A DNA stretch of 64,000 nt, from the NCBI RefSeq assembly GCF_014356525.2, contig NC_052514.1:4821253-4885252 (forward strand). Direction: 5' to 3'. Positions 21,710-33,880 of the stretch are shown piece after piece. Origin of the DNA: Nilaparvata lugens. Its lineage: Eukaryota; Arthropoda; Insecta; Hemiptera; Delphacidae. Each line of letters starts with the position of its first letter. Within the stretch, counting starts at the first letter, position 1. Made by a program: the position numbers and the translations under genes. The notes beneath the pieces are model-generated. The model did not search any database. It saw nothing but the letters and a program-made list of their open reading frames with translations, and had not been told where the DNA came from.

Positions 21710-21737
21710 CTTCAAATACAAAAATAATATAATATAA

Positions 21738-23787
21738 AGAAGATATGGTCTGTGATAAATCAAGCAATTATTGGGGTAAATAAGAATTCACAATTACATG
21801 TAAATCAAGATCTTAATGCTTTGAATGACTATTTTGTGAATGTAGGTATAAATCAAGCGCAGGAAATTGATATACATGGACAGAATGAAGATCAATATTT
21901 GGAACAAACAATAGATATTGAAAATGCATTTAATTTCAATTTTGTTACTGAAACAGAAATCAAGGAAGTAATCAAAAGTTTGAATGATAATAAGGCACCT
22001 GGATGGGATAACATATCCAACAGCGTGCTAAAACTATTAACTGACACAATCTCTAAACCTCTTTCACAAATTTTCAATTGTTGTTTTTCATCTGGATACT
22101 TTCCCTTGCATTTCAAGCATGCAAAAGTTATTCCTTTACACAAGGGGGGGAGTAAAGAAATACCTCAAAATTATAGACCAATTAGCTTGCTAAGTTCTAT
22201 TTCTAAAATTTTTGAAAAATTGGTAAAGAAAAGATTAGTTGAATATCTAGATGTTAATAAAATCCTTGATAAGAGGCAGTTTGGTTTCCAACAGGGTAGA
22301 AGCACAGAGGATGCATTGGAGTCCTTAACTGAGACAATATACAATGGTTTCAAAACAAATAAAAAAACCTTGGTAATGTTTCTGGACCTGGCCAAGGCTT
22401 TTGACACAGTACCACATGATAAAATGATCCAGAAGCTATCTAATATTGGTATTCAAGGAATAGAGTTAGATTTCTTTGAAAGTTATCTAAGGGGTAGAAG
22501 CCAAATCGTTAGCTGTGGTGGTAGTAATAGTGAGATTAGAGATGTGACATGGGGTCTACCTCAAGGGACTGTATTGGGACCAGTTTTATTTTTGATCTAT
22601 GTTAATAACCTGCCTAGTGTACTGGACTCAGTTGGGTCTAAGACAATTTGTTTTGCTGATGACACAGCACTTATCTTCCAAGAAGGTTCCTGGGAAGATG
22701 TTATCAAGCAAACAAAAGTGGGTTACTATAAGGTTTCTCAGTGGCTAAAATGTAATTATTTGAGACTAAATCTTGGTAAAACAAAATGTATGACCTTCAG
22801 TCCAACAACAAGAGGAGATCTAGATATGAACAGGCTTTGTTTGAATAATGCTTGTAACAGGTATCCATGTGATTCTTGCAATGAGGTTATTGAGAGTGTA
22901 AACAATTACAAGTATCTTGGTATTTTTGTTGATAAGCATCTACGCTGGTCACCTCAGATTAGCTACCTTTGTAGAAAATTAAGGGTGGTCAATTTAAAAA
23001 TGTACATGCTTAGAAGTATTTTGAGTCTAAAATTACTAAAATCTGTTTATTTTGCTCTATTCCAATCCTTAGTTCAGTATGGTAATTCTATATGGGGAGG
23101 AACTTTTGATTCAACTTTAAAACCTCTATTTGTTTTACAAAAGTTAGTTATCAAAACAATAATGAGGTATCCGAGAGATTTCCCAAGTGTCACATTGTTT
23201 CAAAATTCCAATCTGTTCACTATAAGACAATTGTTCATTTTAAAGACTATTAAGAAACATGTGCTCAAATTAAAAAATATTCAAAATTTTCGAAGAGTAA
23301 CTAGACAAGTCGCTCAAAACTTAATCACAATTGAAAGAGTTGATAGCACCCTATCCCGTAGAAGTATTCATATTTGAGAAATAAACTCTATAATAAAGTT
23401 CCAAGAGGATGGTTGTTAAAGAAGCCTAAAATAAAAGATTTCCATACCTGGGTGAAAGAAAATTATTTTTATTCAATTAATGATTTGGTTTAATATTGAT
23501 TGATGTTGTATGAATCTTAAATTCAGCTTTATGTATATCTTTAATTTATTGTTATTTCTTAGAATGGAATATTTAGTTGGTTGAATGTTAATTACTGTTA
23601 GCCTATATTATAATATTGTAGGATCATTTTATATATTAATATTAGTGTATAAGTGAATAAGTTATATTAAGACTCCACGTCGGCGTACAAGTTTTCTTTT
23701 GCCGACGTGTAGCACAAAGTTGTCAATTTCCTTTCAGTTGTATTCTGTATATATTTTTGTGCAATAAACGATTTGATTTGATTTGAT
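21738..23787 (+). mobile_element. 5'-truncated LINE with (TTTGA)n tail
   Basis: Coding starts mid-ORF2 at about 21738 (KKIWSVINQ), so the endonuclease and ORF1 are missing. The 3' UTR (23491-23787) carries a perfect 9-bp stem CACGTCGGC / GCCGACGTG (23676-23684, 23701-23709) and finishes in GATTTGATTTGATTTGAT repeats instead of poly-A. It is antisense to the host gene and sits close to an exon acceptor. Confidence 0.9.
21752..23490 (+). pseudogene. LINE reverse transcriptase, C-terminal part of ORF2
   Basis: The 541-codon open frame holds all RT motifs in order: NDNKAPGWDNISNSVLK, VIPLHKGG, QNYRPISLLSSISKIFEKLV, RQFGFQQGRSTEDALE, FLDLAKAFDTVPHD, GLPQGTVLGPVLF and the intact catalytic FADDTALIF. 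The frame stops at 23377, but conserved coding continues in another frame to a TAA near 23490 (LYNKVPRGWLLKKPKIKDF), so one single-base frameshift lies at about 23370. Jockey/CR1-like style; different from the LINE at 4.5-9 kb. Confidence 0.88.
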
Positions 23788-24559
23788 ATCATACTAATTT
23801 ATAGCTTTGGTTATAGAAAATGTGTTATATAATGAATGTTCAAGTATATATAGAAATGTTCAAGTGAAAACGTTGGGCGCAAACCTACTACCATGGGGAG
23901 ACAAATGGATTTATGGAGAGCTTGATAGCTTGAATAGTGATCTGATATTTGTTACACTTTTTAAATGTTTAATCTGTTTTGTCAATCGGCAGGGAAACGT
24001 TGGTTTCTCTAAGCTATTTTACTCCCTTATTTTTGGGTATTTTCAGAAATCAAGATAAATATCCCACCAAATTTCCTACAAGGATACAGTGTGAATTTTA
24101 TTATAATAGCTACAGTACATAAGTACTGTATAGTACAGTACCTGTTCGTTTTTACTGTATAATTTATATGATAATAGAAAGCTTCATTAAAAACAGCCAT
24201 ATCGTCCTTGTTTTTGGATATTTTCGAAAATGGGACTAACGATTCAAGGAATTCGGGGTCGCTGAATCCAAATCCGAAATCAGAATCTTTCTATCTCCAT
24301 TTTCAAGAAAGATAGATTTTGAGAAAAAGTGATGACCGGAGAGACGTAGAATCACCATGTGAAAGCGGCGATTTGTCCGCTAGTATCTCGATCCAAACGG
24401 GTTTCTGCTTGCCTCGAGGGGAAAAGACGTGACAAAAGGCGGTTCCTGGCACAGGATCACCATGTGGAAGACACGATTGGACTCAATGTACTTAGACAAA
24501 AAAACGTAAACACTGTTCAGTGTTCAAGTTGCACGTCTCCTATCGTGTGAAAGAGGCCA

Positions 24560-25310
24560 AGGAAGCTTCAAGCAAAACACTACTGTATTATGACAACATA
24601 TTTGCCAAGTTAATGAGATACAGATTTCTATCCTATAATTCCATTCTTATTGATATTAAAAAATAGGGCTAGAACCATGATTGAACGGGAACATGATTGA
24701 ATTGATCCATTCATTAAGATACAGTCATCTTGAATAAATGATCTCTGTCTAATAGTCTAATTTGTTTTAGCAAGCACATCGTCTCAATCATCCATTCTAA
24801 TGTTTTAACTTCTCATTTCTGAATTTGTTTTGATGACGATTATTGATGTGGCTGATAGAGATATATATTTTGAAAACTTAAAACCTTCAAACACTAATAA
24901 CTTTGAACCTCTGTCACACAGCAAAGTAAACATATCACCACTATTCTTATTCTCACTCATGGTGACAGACTGACAGAGTCAACAATATGTGCTATTTATC
25001 AGAAAGTTGACGGATTTATGACAAACCGGGGGATTCCCGGTTCAACATACTGTCAGAGCTGGAAATTCAATGTATTCATGATTTCAAAATTCGTCACAAG
25101 TCGAGATAAATCAATGGAACACACTAATCGTTTTAATAGAGTCGAATAGGAAGGAATGGTCGTTATAAAGCGAGAAAGAGAGTGTGTGAGAGAGAGAGAG
25201 AGAGGGTGAAAGAGGGTGAGTGAGAGAGTGAGCGGAACAAATAATGAGACTAGCAGTGATGACGTGACAACGTAAACAGTATACGTGTATAGGAGCCATG
25301 TATTTGCCCT
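24560..25310 (+). repeat. segmental repeat, copy C
   Basis: Matches 34030-34740 and, in part, 38390-38900, with shared landmarks GGCTAGAACCATGATTG, CACTCATGG, TATGACAAACCGGG and ATTCCCGGTTCAAC. More diverged than copies A and B and with its own GA-rich tract at 25183-25215. It may be a non-coding transposon; ends not resolved. Confidence 0.75.
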
Positions 25311-25371
25311 AGGAGCATCGGCCCTTTGGCCGATGGGCGAAATCGGTGTATGTCCGATGAATTTACCAATA

Positions 25372-26350
25372 AGGGCCGTTTGCACAGTGTAAGTTTAAGC
25401 TAAAGCTTAAACCAAATCTGGATTTTTTTTGGTTTAAACTAAAATTCCGTTTGCACAATATTGGTTTAAACTCTGTATTGAGTTTGAACTCTGGGAAAGT
25501 TTAAACCTCCAAAGTAGGAGGTTTAAACCAAATAATTTGGATTAACTTGAAGTATTTTGATTGAATAAACCCCTTGATAGAAATTAAGACTATTTTTAAC
25601 ACTGGTCTTCGATTAGAAAACATGTTTTTAATAACACATAACTGAGATATATTGCTTTCGAGAGATTTCTAATAAACGAGGAAGACCGTAGTAGATTCAA
25701 GTGTAACAAAATAACTTTTTCAACTTACATTCTAAAATATATTTTCTGGTGCCAACTAAACATAAGTTTTTTAAGAATTTCTTAATCGCTTTTCACTTTT
25801 ATAACCGTACGGCTTACAGCTCTGTGGATTTTGGACAAGAACAAGAAAATACTAAAATAGTAGCTACATAACCTCAATTTACTGATGGTTTGTAAACAAA
25901 TAAAAAATTTCCTGTAAAAATCAGCCTTCCTGATATTATAAACGACAAGCACACTTTATAACAATGCCGTAACTTTGAAACTTCATGTCCATGAAATTTG
26001 AACATTAATTCTGAAAAATCTAGACGGAAAATAAAAATTTGGGCTTCGAGGTGCATGAGATTGATATTTTTAGAATCTATGTGCAAAATTTGGATATCTA
26101 AATAAGTCCCGTTTTTGCGGTATGCAATCCACAAGTTGACATGTTTTGATGCGAACAAACGAACAAACACAACCCTACTCTCTCTTATTATATAGATGAC
26201 ATTCTATTACCAACTTAACGCTAAACTAGTTGAACTTAAACTGGATTAGTTAATGCACTGAGAAAACCGATTCAAGTTTAAACTTTCAGATTAACTTAAA
26301 CTTGATTGACATAATCGAGTTTAGCAATCTATACTGTGCAAACGGCCCTG
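25372..26350. mobile_element. TIR element AGGGCCGTTTGCACAGT
   Basis: Ends AGGGCCGTTTGCACAGT and its reverse complement (26331-26350) flank about 980 bp; subterminal regions are rich in GTTTAAAC-like motifs in both orientations. It contains a nested Helitron fragment (25975-26196). I see no target duplication. Non-autonomous. Confidence 0.75.
25975..26196 (-). mobile_element. Helitron 5'-end fragment
   Basis: About 220 bp matching the 5' part of the Helitron at 14483-15534 and ending identically in TCTATATAATAAGAGAGAG on the minus strand, followed by T. Its 3' hairpin is not evident, so it is truncated or has a different 3' half. Confidence 0.75.
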
Positions 26351-26413
26351 AGTCGGATTAGAAAAGTTCTACTGTATTCATTGAAACATCAATATTGTTG
26401 GCCTATTACTTAC

Positions 26414-26595
26414 CATATCTAATACTTTTGCTTTCGGCATTGTAATACTTGACTTCCCTTACTACTCCGTCTCTAGTTACGGTTACACCTTCGTAGTGAT
26501 AGATTAGTGCATTTCCCTTATTTCCAGATGCTTCAAAATCTATTCTAAACTCATTCTGCACTCTTTTATAGTTATATTTTATGCCATTGATTTCC
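26414..26595 (-). CDS. host gene exon, module 3 core exon
   Basis: 182 bp, phase 2 in and 1 out, with acceptor TTGCAGAG|GGAAATC (the upstream AG would give a stop) and donor TATG|GTAAGT. It encodes EINGIKYNYKRVQNEF, YHYEGVTVTRDGVV and REVKYYNAESKSIRYG. It aligns with exon 51738-51925 (IVNG.., YNYDGVTIYR, VKEIKYIHKES). The reading frame is clean. Confidence 0.82.
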
Positions 26596-26788
26596 CTCTG
26601 CAAGAAAAGTGAGACAAGATGATTTTAAACTCAGATTTTACATAGTTAATGCTTCCATTTTCAACTGATATAGAAATTTACTTGACAAAAATAGAAAAAC
26701 AATTGAAAAAAGAGTCAAAATTTTGCGTAAATTACATAATTAGTCTTTCTTTGAATTCTTGAAAAAATATACAGAATCTTTCCGAATA

Positions 26789-27030
26789 GTCCAGTCAATA
26801 TAGACATAAAAAGGGGGTGTGCTTGCAATTTATATTGTAGTTCAGATATTTCAATATGTTATTTGGGTACATGAGAGAAGTCCAGAACCGATTCTTTATG
26901 CAAAATTTCCTTGTGCTAAATACAGAGTGGCCCAAAAACCTCGTATTTTTGGCTCATTTTCCAGTTTTCAGCTATTTCTGCCAAATCTAGTGATCGGACA
27001 GAAAAATTTGCTCTCGTCCCTTTTTTAGAT
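26789..27030 (+). repeat. ATAGTCCAGTCA-family arm
   Basis: Starts ATAGTCCAGTCAATATAGAC and continues with the arm sequence seen at 28025, 30085-30840, 41578 and 55895. One arm only. Confidence 0.75.
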
Positions 27031-27082
27031 TCAGAAATTCTCAGTGAAAGGAGAAGAAGAAGGAGAGATGAAGATAAATTGA

Positions 27083-27985
27083 TTTTACTTTCCTTGCCCT
27101 ATTACCATAGGTAAGGAAAGTATTGCTTTCCGAAAAAAATTAAGGTACCCCAATTTCTAAATTTCTATACGTTTCAAAATCCCCCAAGTCCAAAAATGTG
27201 GTTTGTGGGTATTGGTCTGTATGTGTGTGTGTATGTATTCATTCATTTATTTATTCATTTTTTGTATAAAATACTATATTCATAATACAATTATGACATT
27301 GGAGGAAAACTATGTATGAGTGTATGTGTGTCTGTGTACACGATATCTCATCTCCTAATTAACGAAATGACTTGAAATTTGGAACTTAAGGTCCTTCCCC
27401 TATAAGGATCCGACACGAACAATTTTGATCAAATGAAATTCAATATGGCGGCTAAAATGGCGAAAATGTTGTCAAATGGTGAAAAAGGGTTTTTCGCGAT
27501 TTTCTCGAAAACGGCTCCAACGATTTTGATCAAATTCTTACCTAGAATAGTCATTGATAAGCTCTATCAACTGCCATAAGTCCCATATCTGTAAAAATTT
27601 CAGCCTTATCTATGCAGAGTTTGATTTTAGATTCCCAATTATCAGGCTTCAGATACAATTTAAACAAAAAATTTCAAGTGGAAAAAATTGAGCATAAAAA
27701 TCTCTACAATTAATGTTTTGTAACATTTCCACCTAAAATTGAAAATAAGCTCGACATTCGAAAAAATGTGATTATTCAATTGCAAACTGTTGGCAACTGT
27801 TGATTCTATTAAATCATTCACTATGGAGAGATAGCACACATCGTGTGTCTCCAGCGTTATTGACCTGTCACCAGCTGGCTAAGATCTTAGAATATTAGAC
27901 TCTTATGCGCGTGAACACTAGCGTCAGGTGATCAATTTTCATGACGGCAAGGAAAGTTGTGTGAGTGCGCCAAACCAGATTTTTT
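27083..27985 (-). repeat. ACTTTCCTTGCC-family repeat, minus orientation
   Basis: Full-length minus-strand copy. The TG-rich tract at the family's microsatellite position (27215-27335) is interrupted by about 70 bp of unrelated AT-rich sequence (27235-27305). Confidence 0.85.
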
Positions 27986-28024
27986 ATTTATTATGTGCTA
28001 GGACAGACTTTTTGCACTAATAGT

Positions 28025-28480
28025 TCAGTCACGTACTATATGCATTGGTGCTTGCAATAATTTTTATTGTAGTTCTGATTTTTTATTATGTAATTATTGT
28101 TTGGATACATAAGAGAAGTTCAGAACCGATTTTTTATGCAAAATTTCCTTGTGCTGAATACAGAGTGACCCGAAGACCTTGTATTTTCGGTACATTTTCA
28201 AGTTTTCAGCAATTCCCGTCAATCCAGTAATCGGACAGAAAAATATACCCCAGCCCTTTTTGTAGATTATGAAATTTTGAATGGAATGAGATCATTTGGA
28301 ACTCTCTATCTCCAATGAGTGCTGAGTTATAATTTTTCAAAAATTAGTAAAATTTTGAAGGGAAAAATCGATTCTGATGAATTTCAGTTTTTGATCAACA
28401 ATATCCGGTTGTTACCATTTAGATGTATAATAATTCAAAATCCCTCTGGAAAACCGAAATCGCCATTCTTAAAATCTTCT
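28025..28480 (+). repeat. ATAGTCCAGTCA-family arm
   Basis: Plus-strand arm including the inner part that ends AATTCAAAATCCCTCTGG. Compare 30361-30500 in the opposite orientation. Confidence 0.75.
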
Positions 28481-28616
28481 GTAACTTTCGAAAGTATTAT
28501 TAATTGGAGTGGGAAGAGATGAAAACGTTTCACATTCTCACTAGATCAAGTAATTTAATCAGAAGTATTTCACGAGTTATTTATCTCTTTTCTGTGTAGG
28601 GCTACTTTTTATAGAA

Positions 28617-28842
28617 ATAGAAAGAAGAATAAAGATCTTAGTACCCTTTTTGAATTATTTAATCACAACATCTTTCCGACATTGATGCCATTTTCAAGTG
28701 ATATGAAGTAAATAAATCATTAATTACTTATTATTTACTTCATATCACTTGAAAATGGCATCAATGTCCGAAACATGTTGTGATAAAATATTTAAAAAAG
28801 GGTACTGAGATTTTTATTTTTCTTTATATTTGTATTTCACAA
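28617..28842. mobile_element. foldback MITE
   Basis: About 107-bp arms in inverted orientation (core GACATTGATGCCATTTTCAA / reverse complement) separated by about 11 bp. Able to form a long hairpin. No coding. Confidence 0.8.
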
Positions 28843-29137
28843 GATATGCAGCTTTGAATAAAGAAATTGGCCATTTTTTGTGTATTGGAATATGAGCATA
28901 AGTACTCTCAACAATAAATTTTCCATTTTTCGACCGAATTTGACTTATGCATGATTTTGGACCACCAAGTGTAGTACGATGGAATCTGAGAATTGTGTCG
29001 AAAGTTATAAGTGTTTGAAATTTTGATCTTTGAGTTGTTCTTATGCGCGCCTCGCCACTAGGAAATACTGAAATGAAGTGCATCTAACGGGTGATTATCA
29101 TAGAACATATTCATAATATACATTATATTCATAATAA

Positions 29138-29778
29138 GATATCATCTGGGGTATTTGTCCTGCGGCAGCTTGCTAGGCTGAATGATAAAAAACTACTGTT
29201 AACTGCTTACCATGGACTTATACTATCTCATATTAGGTATGCTATTCTAGTATGGGGTAATTCATCTCAACAAAATATGGACAGAGTGTTTAAGATTCAA
29301 AAGAAGGCACTCAGATGTATAGAGAAAGTGAATAGGTTAGACTCTTGTAGGCCTTTATTTAAAAAGCTTGGTCTATTAACTGTGCCATCTTTGTATGTAT
29401 ATGAAGTTGTAATGCATGTGAAAACGAGTGGTGTGATCCAGAATTCAGATGTTCATGAGTATAATACGCGAAACAGAGCAGATTATCATATAATGGGTCA
29501 CAATAGTAGGTTATTTGAACAAAAACCAGATTATATTGGTAGGAAATTTTATAACAAGCTACCTCAAATCTTGAAAAGTAATGATGATTTGAAGATTTTT
29601 AAAAAACAAATGAAAAAATATTTAGTTGATAGAGCTTTTTATAGTGTACAAGAATTCCTTTCAAACCTAAACTAGGTTGAACTACTTAGTGTTAGAATTA
29701 TTATGTAATAACATGACTTGTCTTATACTCCATGACTGGAGTCTTTAGGACGTAATCTAAAAAAAAAAAAAAAAAAAA
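29138..29778 (+). mobile_element. 5'-truncated copy of the CR1-like LINE
   Basis: Matches 8318-8959 with about five substitutions, including the 3' stem-loop, and ends in 20 A. The open frame 29139-29675 encodes the C-terminal 179 residues of ORF2 after the RT (begins ISSGVFVLRQLARLNDKKLL). Dead on arrival by truncation. The flank after its A-run (29779-30040) also matches the flank of the first copy. Confidence 0.92.
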
Positions 29779-30084
29779 TTCTCATGAACTTTATGTCATT
29801 GTGCGAAATATCAATGTGAGGAAAATGTAGTTGGTGAAAATTAGGATTTTTTCACAATACAAGGTGCATTGTTGTCAGGTGTACCCGGAAATCTATATGA
29901 GATAGAGCACTCTACCTGATCTCAGGTTGTAGAGCACAAAAATACACCCAAAGGGATTTTGAATTATACATCTCAATGGTAAAAATCGGAAGATATTGTT
30001 GATCAAAAACTAAAATTCATCAAAATTTATTTTTTCTTCAAATTTCACTCATTTTTGTAAAATCATAACTCAGTACTAATTGGA

Positions 30085-30840
30085 GATAGAGAGTTCCGGA
30101 TGATCACATTCCATTCAGAATTTTATTATCTAAAAAAGGCAAGAGCAAATTTTTCTGTCCGATTATGAGATTTGGCAGAAATAGCTGAAAACTGGAAAAT
30201 GAGCCGAAAATACGAGGTCTTTGGGCCACCCTGTATGCTGTATCTAGCACAAGGAAATTTTGCATGAAGAAATTGGTTCTGGACTTCTCTCATGTACCCA
30301 AATAATATATTAAAAAATCAGAACCACAATATAAATTGCATGCACCAATGTATATAGTGACTGGACTATCTACTTCATCTGAGATTGTAGAGCACAAAAA
30401 TACGCCTGGAGGGATTTTGAATTTATACAATATCTAAATGGTAACAATCAGGAGATATGTTTGATCAAAAACTAAAATTCATCAGAATTGATTTTTTATT
30501 CTAATTTCACTATTTTTTGAAAAATCATCCTCAGTACTAATTGGAGATAGAGAGTTCCAAATGATCTCATTATACTCAGGGGTTTTTAATCGAAAAAAGG
30601 CAATAGCAAATTTTTCAGTCCGATTACTAGATTTGGCAGAAATAGCTGTAAACTGGAAAATGAACCGAGAATACGAGGTTTTTGGGCAATTCTGTATCTA
30701 ACACAAGGAAATTTTGCATGAAGAAATTGGTTCTGGACTTCTCTCATGTATGTATTCAAATAATATATTAAAAAATCAGAACTACAATATAAATTGCAAG
30801 CACCAATGTATATAGTTACTGGACTAGAACTCCCTACCAA
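30085..30840 (-). repeat. two tandem ATAGTCCAGTCA-family arms, minus orientation
   Basis: Arms 30085-30370 and 30540-30835 both end in the family terminus (CACCAATGTATATAG...ACTGGACTA). The middle segment 30371-30500 repeats the GTAGAGCACAAAAATACGCC block found after both CR1-like LINE copies. Confidence 0.78.
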
Positions 30841-31059
30841 TATTTTAGGGCATTGTTTCTGGCTGCTACAATATCTGAATATAATTTTCAAACAGTCCTC
30901 AGCAACTCCCTTTGCTTTTTTCACTTAGGTACTATTCTTTTTCTCGATAGAGGCTAGACAAATGGAAATGCTTCTTTGCATGATCATTCATTACAGCAAA
31001 TCAGAGCTACAAAAATATTATGAAAATTTTTCCCATTAAAAAAATGGGAGCCGTTCAAA

Positions 31060-31165
31060 ATCGTATTTCTTAAATAACAAAAAACCGTAGATTTTACAAG
31101 AACACTATAGGAATAAGTTTTCCCAGTAAATTTAATTACTAATCGATTGACACATCATTCTTCAA
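31060..31165. repeat. fragment related to the Polinton-like TIR
   Basis: The stretch AAACCGTAGATTTTACAAG...CCAGTAAATTTAATTACTAA...GATTGACA parallels the TIR of the element at 56532-59726 (AAACCGTTAATTTTACAAA... CATTGACA). The first part also matches 38228-38310. Confidence 0.5.
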
Positions 31166-31297
31166 GTTTAAGTGAGAGATGGCAGCTTTAGAGAGCTTTA
31201 TAGATGACCTACCATTAGAGAGTTTTAATATTCTACTATACAAAGCAGAAAGGTGAGAGAACATTATGAGAACGGCTTAGTACCTCATAAAATAGTA

Positions 31298-31400
31298 TAG
31301 TTCGCACCTAGAGCAGAAAATGAGATTTTTCCGGCTCGAAATCGGGTTTCAAGTCCGAGGCCGTAGGCCGAAAAAACATTTTTGCTCGTGGTGCGAACGC
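31298..31400. repeat. short foldback
   Basis: Imperfect inverted arms GTTCGCACCTAGAGCA / TGCTCGTGGTGCGAAC around a CCGAGGCCGTAGGCC core. Confidence 0.6.
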
Positions 31401-31757
31401 TATTTTTCGCCACACACAAAAATAAACAATATATATATGAGAATAGTTGTTTACTAAGCACTTCCGAAAGCAGAAGTGGAAGGTGATAGCTCTAGCAAAT
31501 CTGAGGTAATCTGAATATCAGGAAATTGTCCAAGTATTTTTATTTCTTATTCTGATTTTTCTAAATAACCTAAAAGATGATGTTCAATTATTTGGGAGGT
31601 TGAGTTTATACTTTTTTATTCTTTCAAATGACAATAGAATGATATTATTATAAATGTTTTAATTATTGAATAATTAACACAAATAATGAAAAGTTTTTTG
31701 ATCAGCTGTTTTTTGATCACCTTTCTCAGTTCCATGTTAGCGGATGGAAAGGGTACT

Positions 31758-31779
31758 CTTTCCGGCCTAGGCCGGAAAG
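31758..31779. other. perfect 22-bp palindrome
   Basis: Half-site CTTTCCGGCCT followed directly by its reverse complement, no spacer, GC-rich in AT-rich surroundings. Function unknown. Confidence 0.7.
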
Positions 31780-31890
31780 AAACCTGTTCTGACGTCAGAC
31801 GAGAGTCGTCTGCAAACAATGTCTTTCATATCTACATAGGGACTGGAAAACAGCTGCTTTCTGTGCAGTGTGGCGAAAAATGTGATTCCA

Positions 31891-32287
31891 AGGTGGGTGT
31901 GATTGGGGATCCTACTCGAATTGAGAATACTATTCTCTATGACTTTGAAAATCTGGTCAGCCATCTTGGATCCGCCATTTTGAATGTAACTCTATTTTTT
32001 AAAAAGGTGGTCATGCGATACATGATATCCATGCGGAATTTCAAGAGAAAATGAATGGCAAAAACCGCACATCAATATTACAAACGGTTTAGAAGATATT
32101 AGCACATTATTAATGAATAACACTTATACAGTATTTCATTTCTGATTAGTATGGTATTGATTGATAATGTGAATATCTTCTAAACGGTTTGAGATATCGA
32201 TGTGCATTAAAAATGACGGATCCAAGATTGTGGACCAGATTTTTGAAGGCATAGTATTTTCAAATAGTGTAGGATCCCCAATCACAC
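31891..32287. mobile_element. foldback element, about 200-bp arms
   Basis: Outer ends GGTGGGTGTGATTGGGGATC and its complement; inner arms share ACGGTTTAGAAGATATT in inverted orientation. No coding capacity. Confidence 0.8.
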
Positions 32288-32353
32288 CCACCGTCAAATT
32301 ACCTTTGTCTAATAATATATTAAGCCGTTCTCGGACTTTTCTCCCACTCTGTA

Positions 32354-32690
32354 TAGTGAGGTCCATGTTATGATGGCAGTGTTGCTATTCTTGTCTATCA
32401 TGCAACAGATAAGATAGCTCTATCTCTTTCTAGCTTTGCAATGTAGTCAGATTGCCAGAAATATTTCATTTCTATTTCTGACAGTGACTGTACATATGTG
32501 AACAAACAATCCTTATTTGTCATGAAATTCATTATTTTATCAAAAAATGGAAATTCATATTAGATCAAATGTAATGGGATTGAATTGAGTAACAGCTGTG
32601 TACACTCAGTGGCAAACTAGAGTCAAATATGGAGATTTGGCAACCCTGATCTCCCTTATTTCTTCACTGCCATTATAACGTGGGCATCAA
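32354..32690. mobile_element. MITE, GTGAGGT...ACGTTATAATGGCAGTG ends
   Basis: Ends TAGTGAGGTCCATGTTATGA and (inverted) CACGTTATAATGGCAGTG. Internal sequence (GAGTGTACACAGCTGTTACT, inverted) identifies it as a relative of 60954-61771. Confidence 0.7.
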
Positions 32691-32759
32691 TAATTATAGC
32701 GATGATCGTTTCTTCTAACCAAAGCTGACAATTTGAAGGGTTATGTCTAATAAGCGATC

Positions 32760-33282
32760 TCCAATGAGCGATTTCGGGGGTTGGAAGTCCAGCGATCCAT
32801 TGTTCAGAATAACAATAAAGATAGGCAGACGCTATGAATGGGAGGTCTTGGGTGTCATTAATCTTCAGGGAAGTGACGGAGGAAGGTCACAAGTGATAAA
32901 TGGGTAGTGTCATGTGTGTACTCACAATATGATATAAGCCCGCAGCAAAGTAGACCCACGCTAATCCACGAAAAGCAACCCACGGCGTGGGATGTTTTGT
33001 AAACCATTGCTATGGAATTATTAATTATAATCAAACAGCTGACAAGTGGACTATTCATTGCATGTATTACACAGATGTCTGGAAAAGCCTAGCAATGGTT
33101 TACAAAACATCCCACGGCGTGGGTTGCTTTTCGTGGATTAGCGTGGGTCTACTTTGCGGCGGGCCATATTGATGATGATGATGATGATTGAATCAGTACC
33201 TACCACCTCCCATAAAAAGGAATTAGTTTTTTTGAACAGCTTTCAGCTTCGAACAGTTCAAATTCATCTTCATTATAGCATG

Positions 33283-33327
<45 letters not shown>

Positions 33328-33880
33328 ATATATAAAAGTTTACAGTTTAACATATACAAGCAATCACAAGTTTCAAGTTTATGCCAATCTACAATTATTG
33401 TTATAGCAAGTATATATAAAAGCGAAATGACTCCCATATTTTATTCACATAACAGATTTCATCAACATAGCTCAAAATATACATTTAAACTTTAGGTGCT
33501 TACATCCCACAAACTAAAATTAGAAAAAAATTTCCTGAGATTTTCTCATTTTGATTAATTGATTATAGGCTACCCAAATTGAATGTTTCTACTATCACCA
33601 GTGAGTTAATAGTACCCAAATTGAATTTTTTAACATTTTGTACATATATTGTTCATTGGATACAATATTCTTTTAGAAATGATTCCTTTTTATGGGTGGT
33701 GGTAGGTACTGATTCAATCATCATCAGAGTATACACATACGCTTGTGGCCTTCCTCTGTCGCTTTGTCCCTGATGATCAATTACACCCAAGTTCTTCCAT
33801 TCATAGCGTCTGTCTATCCTTATTGTTATTCTGGGAGTCTGCAGATTGCGCCCAGCGGTCACAATGTGTTTGGGCACTCA
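32760..33880. mobile_element. nested inverted-repeat element
   Basis: The outer inverted repeat of about 115 bp (32770-32890 versus 33745-33865; shared CATTCATAGCGTCTG and TTATTGTTATTCTG) encloses two further inverted structures: a foldback at 32930-33170 (85-bp arms, GGGATGTTTTGTAAACCATT) and a pair at 33175-33230 / 33680-33735 (GATTGAATCAGTACCTACCA). A (TA)n run is at 33290-33335. Probably several insertions stacked on one another. Confidence 0.65.

Noticed and set aside
24110..24160. Dyad TACAGTAC/GTACTGTA as a regulatory site
   Set aside because: Short AT-rich palindromic wording with no context; could be chance.
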